Shown: positions 1-9,386 of the stretch, one piece after another
Layout: each line of letters begins with the position of its first letter
Position numbering within the stretch: position 1 is the first letter of the stretch
From: Myxococcales bacterium
GTDB lineage: Bacteria > Myxococcota_A > Polyangia > Nannocystales > Nannocystaceae
Assembly (NCBI GenBank): GCA_020633295.1
Contig: JACKDW010000008.1
Coordinates: 186,001 to 250,000 of the forward strand
Direction of reading: 5' to 3'
DNA: 64,000 bases
Position numbers and translations under genes: made by a program
Notes under the pieces: model-generated
Databases searched by the model: none
The model's input: the letters and a program-made list of their open reading frames with translations, nothing else
Told to the model about the DNA's origin: nothing

Positions 1-1407
1 CTGGAGCACGACGAGCGCGCCGCGGCCGTCGCCGACCGCCGCGCGCGAGGCCGCCATGTGGAAGCCGACGAAGACGTTGAGCGTGACGAAGCCCTTCTCG
101 GCCGACGCGCTCTCGAAGTAGAAGTCGGGGGAGTCGAAGGTCAGCGGCGAGTTGATCGGCACGCTCTGCTCCACGAGCTGCTGGGTGGCCGGGTCGCGGT
201 AGCGCAGGTCGAGCTGACCGACCGAGCTGCCGTCGCCGGACGGCGAGGACGCCTCGAGCAGCTCGACGACGATCGCGCCGCCGCCGCCGCGCCGGCCGTT
301 GTCGTTGTCGCTCGGCGAGGTGCGGTGCGCGATCTGGACGGTCGGGATGTCGATGTCGGCGCCGGCGCCCGAGAACTCGAACAGCTTGGTCCCGTAGATG
401 CCGCGCAGGCGGTAGTCGGCGTTGTTGATGTCGATGTCGATGTGCAGCTCCTCGGCCAGCGGCACGAGGAACGAGGTCACCTCCTCGATGAACACCTCCT
501 GCACCGCGGCGGGGTTCTCGAGGAAGTAGAACGCGCCCGCGCCGGTCTCCGAGAGGTCGCGCATCAGCTCGACGTCGAAGTCGGTGCCGACGCCGATCGT
601 CGTCAGCCCGACGCCCGCGTCGGCCCAGCTCGTGGCGAGGTTGAGCGCCTTGTCGTCGTTGGTGATGCCCGCGGTCGCTACGCCGTCCGAGAGCAGGATG
701 ACGCGGTTCTGCAGCTCCGGCGCGGCGTGCTCGCCGACGAGATCGTAGGCGCTGCGCAGCCCGTCGTAGACGTTGGTCGAGCCGCTCGCGTACAGCGACG
801 CGATCGCCTGGTCGAGCGCCGGGTCGTCGTGCGCGAGGTGGTCGGCGACGACGGTGGCGACGTCGGAGAACGCGACGAGCGAGATGTAGTCGCCGGGCTC
901 GAGCGCGTCGAGCATGCGCACGAGGCCCTCGACCGTGTAGTCCATCGGGTCGCCCTTCATCGAGCCCGAGGTGTCGATCGCGATCGCCAGGTTCAGCGGC
1001 GGGCGCTCGAGCTCGTCGGGGTTGATCGGCGTGTTCATGCCGAGCAGCACGATGTTGCAGTCCGAGCCCGAGATCATGTTGCCCATGCGGCCGAACAGGC
1101 CGTGCAGGCACACGTTCTCGCCGCAGTCCGCGGCCGGCATCTCGATCTTGTGCTCGTTGAAGAAGCCGACGTCGTCGAGCACCTCGGGGCCGGGGATGCC
1201 GCCGTCCTCGAGGATCTGGCGGAACTGCCCGAAGTCCTGGGCGCCGCCCTGACCCACGCCGACGCCCGGGTCCTGATCGCCGCCCGAGTCGCCGAAGCTC
1301 CCATCGCTGCCGCCGCTGCCGTAGGAGCCGTCGTCGCCGCAGGCGACGAGCGCGGTCAGGGCGAGGGCGGCGAGGCCGGTGCCGAGGTGCTTGTGAAAGG
1401 TGTTCAT
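1..1407 (-). CDS. vWA-domain lipoprotein (3' end beyond window)
   Basis: This gene reads out of the window at position 1, so its C-terminus is missing; 469 codons are visible. It starts at ATG 1407 behind a GGAG box about 8 bases upstream. The N-terminus is a lipoprotein signal with lipobox L20-V-A-C23, followed by a short Gly/Ser/Asp linker. A region like the vWA N-terminal extension (about residues 45-135) leads into a von Willebrand A domain with the MIDAS motif D145-T-S-G-S149 and later a LSDG strand. The architecture resembles YfbK-like (VWA plus extension) lipoproteins. The likely role is metal-dependent ligand binding at the cell surface; the ligand is unknown. No partner gene is visible on the left because the window ends there. 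Confidence 0.9.
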   Translation of the reverse strand, partial: MNTFHKHLGTGLAALALTALVACGDDGSYGSGGSDGSFGDSGGDQDPGVGVGQGGAQDFGQFRQILEDGGIPGPEVLDDVGFFNEHKIEMPAADCGENVCLHGLFGRMGNMISGSDCNIVLLGMNTPINPDELERPPLNLAIAIDTSGSMKGDPMDYTVEGLVRMLDALEPGDYISLVAFSDVATVVADHLAHDDPALDQAIASLYASGSTNVYDGLRSAYDLVGEHAAPELQNRVILLSDGVATAGITNDDKALNLATSWADAGVGLTTIGVGTDFDVELMRDLSETGAGAFYFLENPAAVQEVFIEEVTSFLVPLAEELHIDIDINNADYRLRGIYGTKLFEFSGAGADIDIPTVQIAHRTSPSDNDNGRRGGGGAIVVELLEASSPSGDGSSVGQLDLRYRDPATQQLVEQSVPINSPLTFDSPDFYFESASAEKGFVTLNVFVGFHMAASRAAVGDGRGALVVLQ

Positions 1408-1501
1408 CGTAGTGGTCTCCAGTTCAGGGGGTCGCGGGGCTGGGCGCTCGCGACCTCGACCGGGTAGTCCCCCGGTCGCGCGCGTGGTTCAGCCGAAAAT
1501 C

Positions 1502-1582
1502 AAAAAAAACGTCATGACGTGCGGGAGGTCGTGATCGCGCGCGCACGCGCGAACCTGGCCACTCCGACAGGAGCGGCCAGGT
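1502..1582 (-). terminator. candidate terminator and palindrome downstream of the 1595-3250 gene
   Basis: Downstream of the membrane-protein gene on the minus strand there is a strong hairpin with arms at 1553-1565 and 1570-1582 (outer stem ACCTGGCC/GGCCAGGT, inner stem ACTCC/GGAG). About 30 bases further along the minus strand lies a perfect 12-bp palindrome, ACGTCATGACGT (1509-1520), followed by eight T on that strand. The hairpin has no T tract of its own. The palindrome lies about 100 bp upstream of the vWA start, so it could instead be an operator for that gene. Confidence 0.4.
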
Positions 1583-1594
1583 CGCGCGGGATCC

Positions 1595-3250
1595 TTAGAG
1601 CGCGGCGCGGTGGACCGCGGCGATCTCGAGGTCGGGCCCGAGCTCGTAGGGCGGGTTGGCGCAGGCGCCGTTGTAGAACAGCCGCCGCTCGGCGTAGGCG
1701 AGGTGGAGCTCGACGCTCTCCGCGTCGTCGCCCATCGTGATCCCCGTGCCGGCCGCGAGCGTGTACATCTCCGCGGCGAGGAAGCGGACCGCGAGCTCGC
1801 CGCGCTCGACGATCGTGCCGCAGCTGGGCTCGACGACCGGGCCGCAGGCGTCGACGGCCTGGAAGTCCATGACCGTGCCGCTGACGAAGGGCGGCTCGCC
1901 GCCGGTGCCGAGCACGAGCTCGACGCTGTGCGTGTGCGCGGGGTTCTCCGGGTCGATCACCAGCTCGACGTTGAGCCGCGGGCTGCCGCCGAAGCCGTTG
2001 ATCTCGCTGACGCTCACGCGGTCGCCGGCGACGAAGGGGAACTCGAGCGCGGGCGGCAGGCAGACGTACCAGTCGACGGGCGTGTCGGCGGCCTCGGGCG
2101 GCGGCTCGCCGACCCCGTCGTCGAGGTGGAGGCCGGCGCAGCCGTCGAGGCTGAGATCGACGTGCGTGATCCGCTTGATGCCCGACGGCGCCTTGGTCCA
2201 GTCGAGGCGCGCGCCCTCCGAGAGCGGCTCGCAGGTCGGGGACTGCGAGAGCTCGCTCGGCTCGGTCGCGACGGCGAACACGATCTCGGGGCTGTTGGCC
2301 TGGTACGCCGCGAGGCCGATCGCGTCGCGGTCGATGACGACCGCGCCCTCCGTGTGCTGCGCGGGGTCGGTGATCAGGCCCTCGACCTCGGTCTGCCGGA
2401 TCGTGCCGTTGAGCCAGAACAGCAGCGCGGGCGGGAGCCCGTCGATCTCGACGAGCACCGCGTGACAGTCCGCCGAGCGGCTGACGTCGCGCACGGCCGC
2501 GTTGGTGCCCGGCGGCAGCGTCCAGGTCGTCGTCGGCCCCAGCAGCGGGGGCGTCACGAGCTGCCCGGGGTCCTGGGCGAGCACGCTGCAATTCCCGACC
2601 GCCGCGTCGCTCAGCTCGCGCACGCGGATGACGAGGTCCTCGGTCTCGCTCGGGTTGTTGATGTAGACGTCGGCGGTGATCGGCGTGTAGCTCTCGTCGC
2701 CGATCCAGTCGGTGTCGGTGCCCTCCCAGTCCTCCGGCGGCGGGCTCGTGGCGACGCAGGCGAGCAGCCCGATCGACGCGGCGCCCGACTCGGCGAGCCG
2801 CCGCGGCGGCGCCGACGGCCGACGCTCCATCACGGGCAGCATCAGCGCGTAGGAGAGCGCGAGCAGCGGGAGCGCGACGAGATCGGTCGGGTCGACCGTG
2901 ATCGCCCACGGGATCGCGACCGCGCCCATGAGCCCCGACCACAGCGCGGCGGCGGCGGGCGAGAGGTTGATGGCCGCGAACACCACGCCGACCGCGACGT
3001 GGCAGGCGACGAGCGAGCCGCGCGCACGGACGCGCAGGAGCGCGGCGAGCAGCGCGGGCGCGACGATCATGCCGGCGAGATCGCTGAGCTTGCCGGTGAT
3101 CGGCGCGGGCAGCATCTCTGCGCCTTTGAGCAGGTGGTCGTTGACGATCAAGATCGCGAGCGCGGCGAGCCAGACGGGCGTGCCGAGGGCCAGCTCCGGG
3201 CGCAGGGGGGTGCGCGCGCGCGCGCTGTCAGGGGGATAGGCCAGGGACAT
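1595..3250 (-). CDS. membrane-anchored protein of unknown function with large extracytoplasmic domain
   Basis: The start at ATG 3250 has a good GGAGGAA Shine-Dalgarno sequence. The 551-residue product has about four hydrophobic helices in residues 25-145 and another hydrophobic stretch near 155-172. A soluble region of nearly 380 residues follows, rich in beta-prone stretches and Cys residues. The first helix is followed by a segment containing NDHLLKG and GKLSDLAG. I associate similar N-termini with uncharacterised myxobacterial membrane proteins, but I cannot name a domain. It is divergent from the STAS-like gene at 3506 and probably monocistronic. The large soluble part is presumably outside the cytoplasm, by inference from the topology. 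No enzymatic motif was recognised. Confidence 0.8.
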   Translation of the reverse strand: MSLAYPPDSARARTPLRPELALGTPVWLAALAILIVNDHLLKGAEMLPAPITGKLSDLAGMIVAPALLAALLRVRARGSLVACHVAVGVVFAAINLSPAAAALWSGLMGAVAIPWAITVDPTDLVALPLLALSYALMLPVMERRPSAPPRRLAESGAASIGLLACVATSPPPEDWEGTDTDWIGDESYTPITADVYINNPSETEDLVIRVRELSDAAVGNCSVLAQDPGQLVTPPLLGPTTTWTLPPGTNAAVRDVSRSADCHAVLVEIDGLPPALLFWLNGTIRQTEVEGLITDPAQHTEGAVVIDRDAIGLAAYQANSPEIVFAVATEPSELSQSPTCEPLSEGARLDWTKAPSGIKRITHVDLSLDGCAGLHLDDGVGEPPPEAADTPVDWYVCLPPALEFPFVAGDRVSVSEINGFGGSPRLNVELVIDPENPAHTHSVELVLGTGGEPPFVSGTVMDFQAVDACGPVVEPSCGTIVERGELAVRFLAAEMYTLAAGTGITMGDDAESVELHLAYAERRLFYNGACANPPYELGPDLEIAAVHRAAL

Positions 3251-3505
3251 TGTGGTTCCTCCGCCCTGCTAGTCTCTGGGTCGGCAGGTTGGTTCACAAC
3301 GCGCGACAGGTTTTCGCCGGCGCGCGCGTTAGACGCGATCGCGCGTCGGCGCGCGCTCGAGCGGCGCGACGCGGCCGTCGTGAGAGCGCGAACGAGCGCG
3401 CGCGCGCGGACTCGCGACCCGTCGAGCGTGACGCCGCGCGGACTCGCGCCGCCGCCAGTCCAGCGGCCGGCCGCTCGCCGCGGTACCATGCCGCGAGGCG
3501 CCGAC

Positions 3506-3856
3506 ATGAAAGTCGAGGACCCTGATTACACCGTCACGTACGCGCGCGAGGAGGGCCGGATCGAGTTCGCCGGCGCTCTGCGGATGCCCCACGCCGAGCA
3601 CTACAAGCCGATCGGGAACATCCTGCAGGAGGCGGCGGCCGCCGGGGTCAGCCCGCTCGTGCTCGACTTCCGCAAGCTGCGGATGCTCAACAGCCGCGGC
3701 TTCGGGCTCGTCGCGAAGTTCGTGCTCGGGCTCGCTGGCTCCAAGAGCCAGCTCAAGCTGCAGGTGCTCGGCAGCCGCAAGTACCACTGGCAGACGCGCT
3801 CGCTGACGACGCTCAAGCGCCTGTGGAGCGAGGTCGAGATCTCCATCGAGGGCTGA
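3506..3856 (+). CDS. slr1659-family STAS-like regulator
   Basis: A 116-residue product is called from ATG 3506, which has GAGG eight bases upstream. An in-frame ATG at 3488 is possible but has no ribosome site. The order of conserved pieces fits the slr1659-superfamily, STAS-like regulators: an N-terminal DYTVTY strand, GALRM, a Y-x-P-I helix (residues 31-34), an LVLDFRKLRMLNSRG strand-turn (about 52-66) and a late WQTRSL segment. In the family the LNS-S-G loop carries a Ser that may be phosphorylated; here it reads LNSRG, keeping one Ser. Family members are thought to act as switch proteins with kinases or phosphatases. The convergent histidine kinase ends 30 bp downstream, a suggestive but unproven partner. 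Confidence 0.85.
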   Translation: MKVEDPDYTVTYAREEGRIEFAGALRMPHAEHYKPIGNILQEAAAAGVSPLVLDFRKLRMLNSRGFGLVAKFVLGLAGSKSQLKLQVLGSRKYHWQTRSLTTLKRLWSEVEISIEG

Positions 3857-3886
3857 GCGGCCGGTCGAGCTCGGCGCGCGCGGCGG

Positions 3887-5926
<2,040 letters not shown>

Positions 5927-6102
5927 CCCCAACGCGTGCGTTGGACTCGCGCGCCAATCCGTGGTCGCGCCGCCAGCGGTGGCGGCACGTGAATTCTACC
6001 CGAATCGCGCCGCTGAAGCGGCGGGCTCGCCTGTGCGCGCGTTCGCGTTCGCTCCGCTCGTCTGCGCCCGCCAGCGGCCCGCGAAAGAAATGCCGCGGCC
6101 TC

Positions 6103-6130
6103 TTGTTCGCGGGGGGGCAGTGGATATTCT
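6103..6130 (+). promoter_or_regulatory. sigma-70-like promoter of the NfeD-like/flotillin cassette
   Basis: TTGTTC (6103-6108) and TATTCT (6125-6130) are separated by 16 bases and lie 15 bases ahead of the NfeD-like start codon, with a GGAG ribosome site between. This is the best promoter match in the divergent 5927-6145 gap. Confidence 0.5.
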
Positions 6131-6145
6131 GAACGGAGCGGCCTG

Positions 6146-6934
6146 ATGGAAAATTTTACGGCGGGGATCACCTCGTACCCCACGATCGTCTACTCGATCC
6201 TCCTCATCTTCGTGATCATCTATTGGGTCTTCGTGCTCATCGGCGCGCTCGGCCTCGACGTGCTCGACTTCGACGCTGACGTGGTCGACGGCGCGGCGGA
6301 GGGCGCGGCCGAGGGGATCGCGGAGGGCGTCGCGGAGGGCGTCGCGGAGGGCGTCGCGGAGGGCGTCGCGGAGGGCGTCGCGGAGGGCGCGGCGGAGGGC
6401 GCGGCCGAGGCCGTCGAGGGCGCGGCCGAGGGCGCGATGGAGGGCGGTTTCAGCCTCCTCAATTTCCTCGGGATCGGGCGCGTGCCGGCGACCGTCGTGC
6501 TCAGCCTGCTCGTCGGCTTCGCCTGGGTGATCTGCTACTACGCGATGGTGCTCGCCAGGACGCTCGGCGTCAGCGGGTTCCTCGTCGGCACGGCCGCGCT
6601 CGCGGGCGCGTTCGTGCTGGGGAGCCTCATCACCTCGGCCGCCGTGCGCCCGCTGTTCCCGGTGTTCCGCGTGCACCAGGCGACCTCGAACCGCGACCTC
6701 GTGGGCAAGGTCTGCACCGTCTCGACCGGGCGCGTCGACGCGCGCTTCGGCCAGGCGACACTGCTCGACGAGACAGGCGGCGAGCACCTCATTCAGGTCC
6801 GCAGCGACGACGCCAATCAGATCCAGCGCGGCACCCAGGCCGTGATCGTCGCGTACGACCGCGAGCGCGAGGCCTTCATCATCGAGGGCATGGACAACCT
6901 GCTGCCGCCGCGGTCAAACACGCGCGACGCGTGA
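6146..6934 (+). CDS. NfeD/YqiJ-like OB-fold membrane protein
   Basis: This 262-residue protein sits 208 bp ahead of a flotillin gene, the usual position of NfeD or YqiJ proteins. A transmembrane helix occupies about residues 13-37. A Glu/Gly/Ala/Val low-complexity stretch (about 50-98) follows, encoded partly by a 12-bp tandem repeat. Two more helices lie at about 110-132 and 140-162. A C-terminal beta-rich domain (about 180-258), beginning LVGKVCTVSTGRV, has the pattern of an NfeD-type OB fold. In known NfeD-flotillin pairs the OB domain is soluble and thought to cooperate with the SPFH protein at membrane microdomains. The start ATG 6146 has GGAG nearby and a promoter just upstream. The repetitive linker is unusual for the family. 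Confidence 0.88.
   Translation: MENFTAGITSYPTIVYSILLIFVIIYWVFVLIGALGLDVLDFDADVVDGAAEGAAEGIAEGVAEGVAEGVAEGVAEGVAEGAAEGAAEAVEGAAEGAMEGGFSLLNFLGIGRVPATVVLSLLVGFAWVICYYAMVLARTLGVSGFLVGTAALAGAFVLGSLITSAAVRPLFPVFRVHQATSNRDLVGKVCTVSTGRVDARFGQATLLDETGGEHLIQVRSDDANQIQRGTQAVIVAYDREREAFIIEGMDNLLPPRSNTRDA
6320..6391 (+). repeat. 12-bp tandem repeat inside the NfeD-like gene
   Basis: Five perfect copies of GCGGAGGGCGTC span 6320-6379, followed by a variant copy to 6391. They encode repeats of Ala-Glu-Gly-Val between the first and second membrane helices. A multiple of three keeps the frame, so copy number could vary without destroying the protein. Confidence 0.95.
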
Positions 6935-7142
6935 CGATTACGACCGCGGCGACGCGATTGTGCGCCCTCGCTGCGCGCTCTCGTCCGCGGATCCTCCAGC
7001 GGCGAAAAGCTGCTACCGTGGCGGGCGCAACGGGTCACGCTTCGCACGTCGGCCGAGTCGGCCGCGCTCGCTCCCCCGCAACCAAACTCGTCAAACGCAC
7101 GGCGCCTGACACGGACGCCGCGGAGCACAGGACAACGCAACG

Positions 7143-9266
7143 ATGGAAGAGTATCTCCCCCTCATCGTACTAGGCGCGCTCATATTCCTGATCTTCATGG
7201 GCGCCGTCTACATGATCTTCAAGCTCTACCGAAAGGTGGACCAGGGCCGCGCGCTCATCATCAACAAGATCAGCGCGGAGCCAGAGGTCACCTTCACGGG
7301 CGGCCTCGTGATCCCGGTGATCCACCGGGCGGAGCAGATGGACATCTCGGTCAAGACGATCGAGATCGACCGCCGCGGGCACGAGGGCCTGATCTGCGCC
7401 GACAACATCCGCGCCGACATCAAGGTCACGTTCTTCGTCAGGGTCAACAAGACCAAGGACGACGTGCTCAAGGTCGCGCAGGCGATCGGCTGCGATCGCG
7501 CGTCCGACCAGCGCACGCTCGAGGAGCTGTTCAACGCGAAGTTCTCCGAGGCGCTCAAGACGGTCGGCAAGCGCCTCGAGTTCGAGCAGCTGTACACGCG
7601 GCGCGAGGACTTCAAGGACCAGATCATCGAGGTCATCGGCCGCGACCTGAACGGCTACGTGCTCGACGACGCGGCGATCGACTACCTCGAGCAGACGCCG
7701 CTCTCGAAGATGGACCCGCAGAACATCCTCGACGCCCAGGGCATCCGCAAGATCACCGAGATGACCGCGGCCCAGAACGTCAAGACCAACGAGCTGCGCC
7801 AGAAGGAGCGCATGGAGCTCGGCTCGCAGAACCTCAACGCCGACGAGGCGGTGTTCCGCTTCGACCAGCAGCGCGCGGAGGCCGAGGCCCGCAAGAACAA
7901 GGAGATCGCGGTCGCGCAGACCCGCGAGAGCCAGGAGGCCGCGCGCGTCGCGAGCGACGAGTCCAAGAAGACGATGCTCGTCAAGCAGGCCAACGACGCC
8001 GAGATCGGCAAGGCCGAGCAGGACAAGCTGCGCACGATCACGATCGCCGAGAAGGCGCGTCAGCGCGAGCTCGCGGTCGAGGAGGAGCGCGTGACCAAGG
8101 CGCGCGAGATGGAGCGCATCGCCCGCGAGCGCACCGTCGACCTGCAGACGATCGAGAAGCAGAAGGCGATCGAGATCGAGCGCAAGGCGATCGCCGACGT
8201 CGTGCGCGAGCGCGTCGCGGTCGACCGCACCGTCGCCGAGCAGGAGGAGGCGATCAAGAAGCTCCGCGTGGTCGAGGAGGCGCGTCGCATGAAGGAGGCG
8301 ACGATCATCCAGGCCGAGGCGACCGCCGAGGAGAAGAAGCTGCTCAAGGTCAAGCTCGCCGAGGCCGGGCACGAGGAGGCGCGCCTCGACGCCAAGAAGA
8401 AGCTGCTCATGGCCGAGGCGCAGCTCGAGGCCTCTGACAAGGAGGCGCAGGCGCGCATCCGCCTGGCCGAGGGGCGGCAGGCCGAGTCGGCCGCCGACGG
8501 GATGGCGAAGGTCCGCGTCGCCGAGGCCGAGGCCGTCGCGATCGAGAAGCAGGGCATGGCGAAGGTCCGCGTCGAGGAGGCCGAGGCCGGCGCGATCGAG
8601 AAGCGCGGCGCCGCCGAGAACAAGGTCATGCACGAGCGTCACCGGATCGACGCCGAGCACGTCGAGGTCGACGGCCTCGCGCACGCGAAGGTCAAGGAGG
8701 CCGACGCGGCCGCGGTCGAGAAGCAGGGCATCGCGCACGCGATCTCGATCGAGAAGCGGCTCGAGGCCGAGGCCAAGGGCCTCGAGTACAAGGCGCGCAT
8801 CATGGAGAGCATGGCGGCCGGCGGCAAGGAGCACGAGGAGTTCCGCATGAGCCTCGAGAAGAACAAGGAGGTCCAGCTCGCCAACATCGCCGCGCAGCAG
8901 AAGATGGCCGAGTTCCAGGCCCAGGTCCTGGCCCAGGCGTTCACGAACGCGAAGTTCAACATCGTCGGCGGCGACGGCGAGTTCTTCGAGCGCTTCATCA
9001 ACGCGGTCGGCCGCGGCCAGGCGCTCGACGGCATGATCGAGAACAGCGAGGCGCTGCAGGGCGCCACGAAGGGCTACCGCGACGGCTCGCGCGACTTCGC
9101 CACCGACCTCAAGGATGTCCTCACGCGCCCGGCGCTGTCGGCCGACGGCGTGCAGAAGCTGACGGTCTCGGCCGTGCTCACGCACCTGCTCGCCAACGCG
9201 GGCGACGACGAGCAGGACAAGCTCACGAAGCTGATCGAGAGCGCGAAGCGGCTCGGGCTCGACTGA
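7143..9266 (+). CDS. flotillin (SPFH/Band-7) family protein
   Basis: The 707-residue protein has an N-terminal membrane helix (about residues 5-27) and an SPFH/Band-7 domain (about 35-200, including ISAEPEVTFTGGLVIPV and ADIKVTFFVRV). A very long Glu/Ala/Lys-rich coiled coil with repeated AE-A units follows (about 215-570), then a C-terminal segment with NIVGGDGEFFERF near 610, as in YqiK-like flotillins. Flotillins oligomerise through the SPFH domain and coiled coil and scaffold membrane microdomains. The gene lies between an NfeD-like gene and a giant AAA ATPase, all on the plus strand, which suggests one functional unit. ATG 7143 follows a weak AGGA ribosome site. A hairpin at 9290-9313 separates it from the ATPase. 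Confidence 0.95.
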   Translation: MEEYLPLIVLGALIFLIFMGAVYMIFKLYRKVDQGRALIINKISAEPEVTFTGGLVIPVIHRAEQMDISVKTIEIDRRGHEGLICADNIRADIKVTFFVRVNKTKDDVLKVAQAIGCDRASDQRTLEELFNAKFSEALKTVGKRLEFEQLYTRREDFKDQIIEVIGRDLNGYVLDDAAIDYLEQTPLSKMDPQNILDAQGIRKITEMTAAQNVKTNELRQKERMELGSQNLNADEAVFRFDQQRAEAEARKNKEIAVAQTRESQEAARVASDESKKTMLVKQANDAEIGKAEQDKLRTITIAEKARQRELAVEEERVTKAREMERIARERTVDLQTIEKQKAIEIERKAIADVVRERVAVDRTVAEQEEAIKKLRVVEEARRMKEATIIQAEATAEEKKLLKVKLAEAGHEEARLDAKKKLLMAEAQLEASDKEAQARIRLAEGRQAESAADGMAKVRVAEAEAVAIEKQGMAKVRVEEAEAGAIEKRGAAENKVMHERHRIDAEHVEVDGLAHAKVKEADAAAVEKQGIAHAISIEKRLEAEAKGLEYKARIMESMAAGGKEHEEFRMSLEKNKEVQLANIAAQQKMAEFQAQVLAQAFTNAKFNIVGGDGEFFERFINAVGRGQALDGMIENSEALQGATKGYRDGSRDFATDLKDVLTRPALSADGVQKLTVSAVLTHLLANAGDDEQDKLTKLIESAKRLGLD

Positions 9267-9289
9267 GCCGGACGTCCGCGGCGACCCGC

Positions 9290-9313
9290 GGCCAGCCCCC
9301 TGAGGGGGCGGCC
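9290..9313 (+). other. GC hairpin between flotillin and ATPase genes
   Basis: GCCCCC (9295-9300) and GGGGGC (9304-9309) form a stem around TGA, extended by outer GGCC/GGCC arms. No T tract follows, so it is unlikely to be a complete terminator. It could attenuate transcription or stabilise the upstream message and so set the ratio of flotillin to ATPase. Confidence 0.4.
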
Positions 9314-9386
9314 CCGGGTCGCCTGACGTTCGCAGCGCAGCGCGAATCAACGGGGGCCGAACAAGGATCCGACGGGCAGCGGTCGC

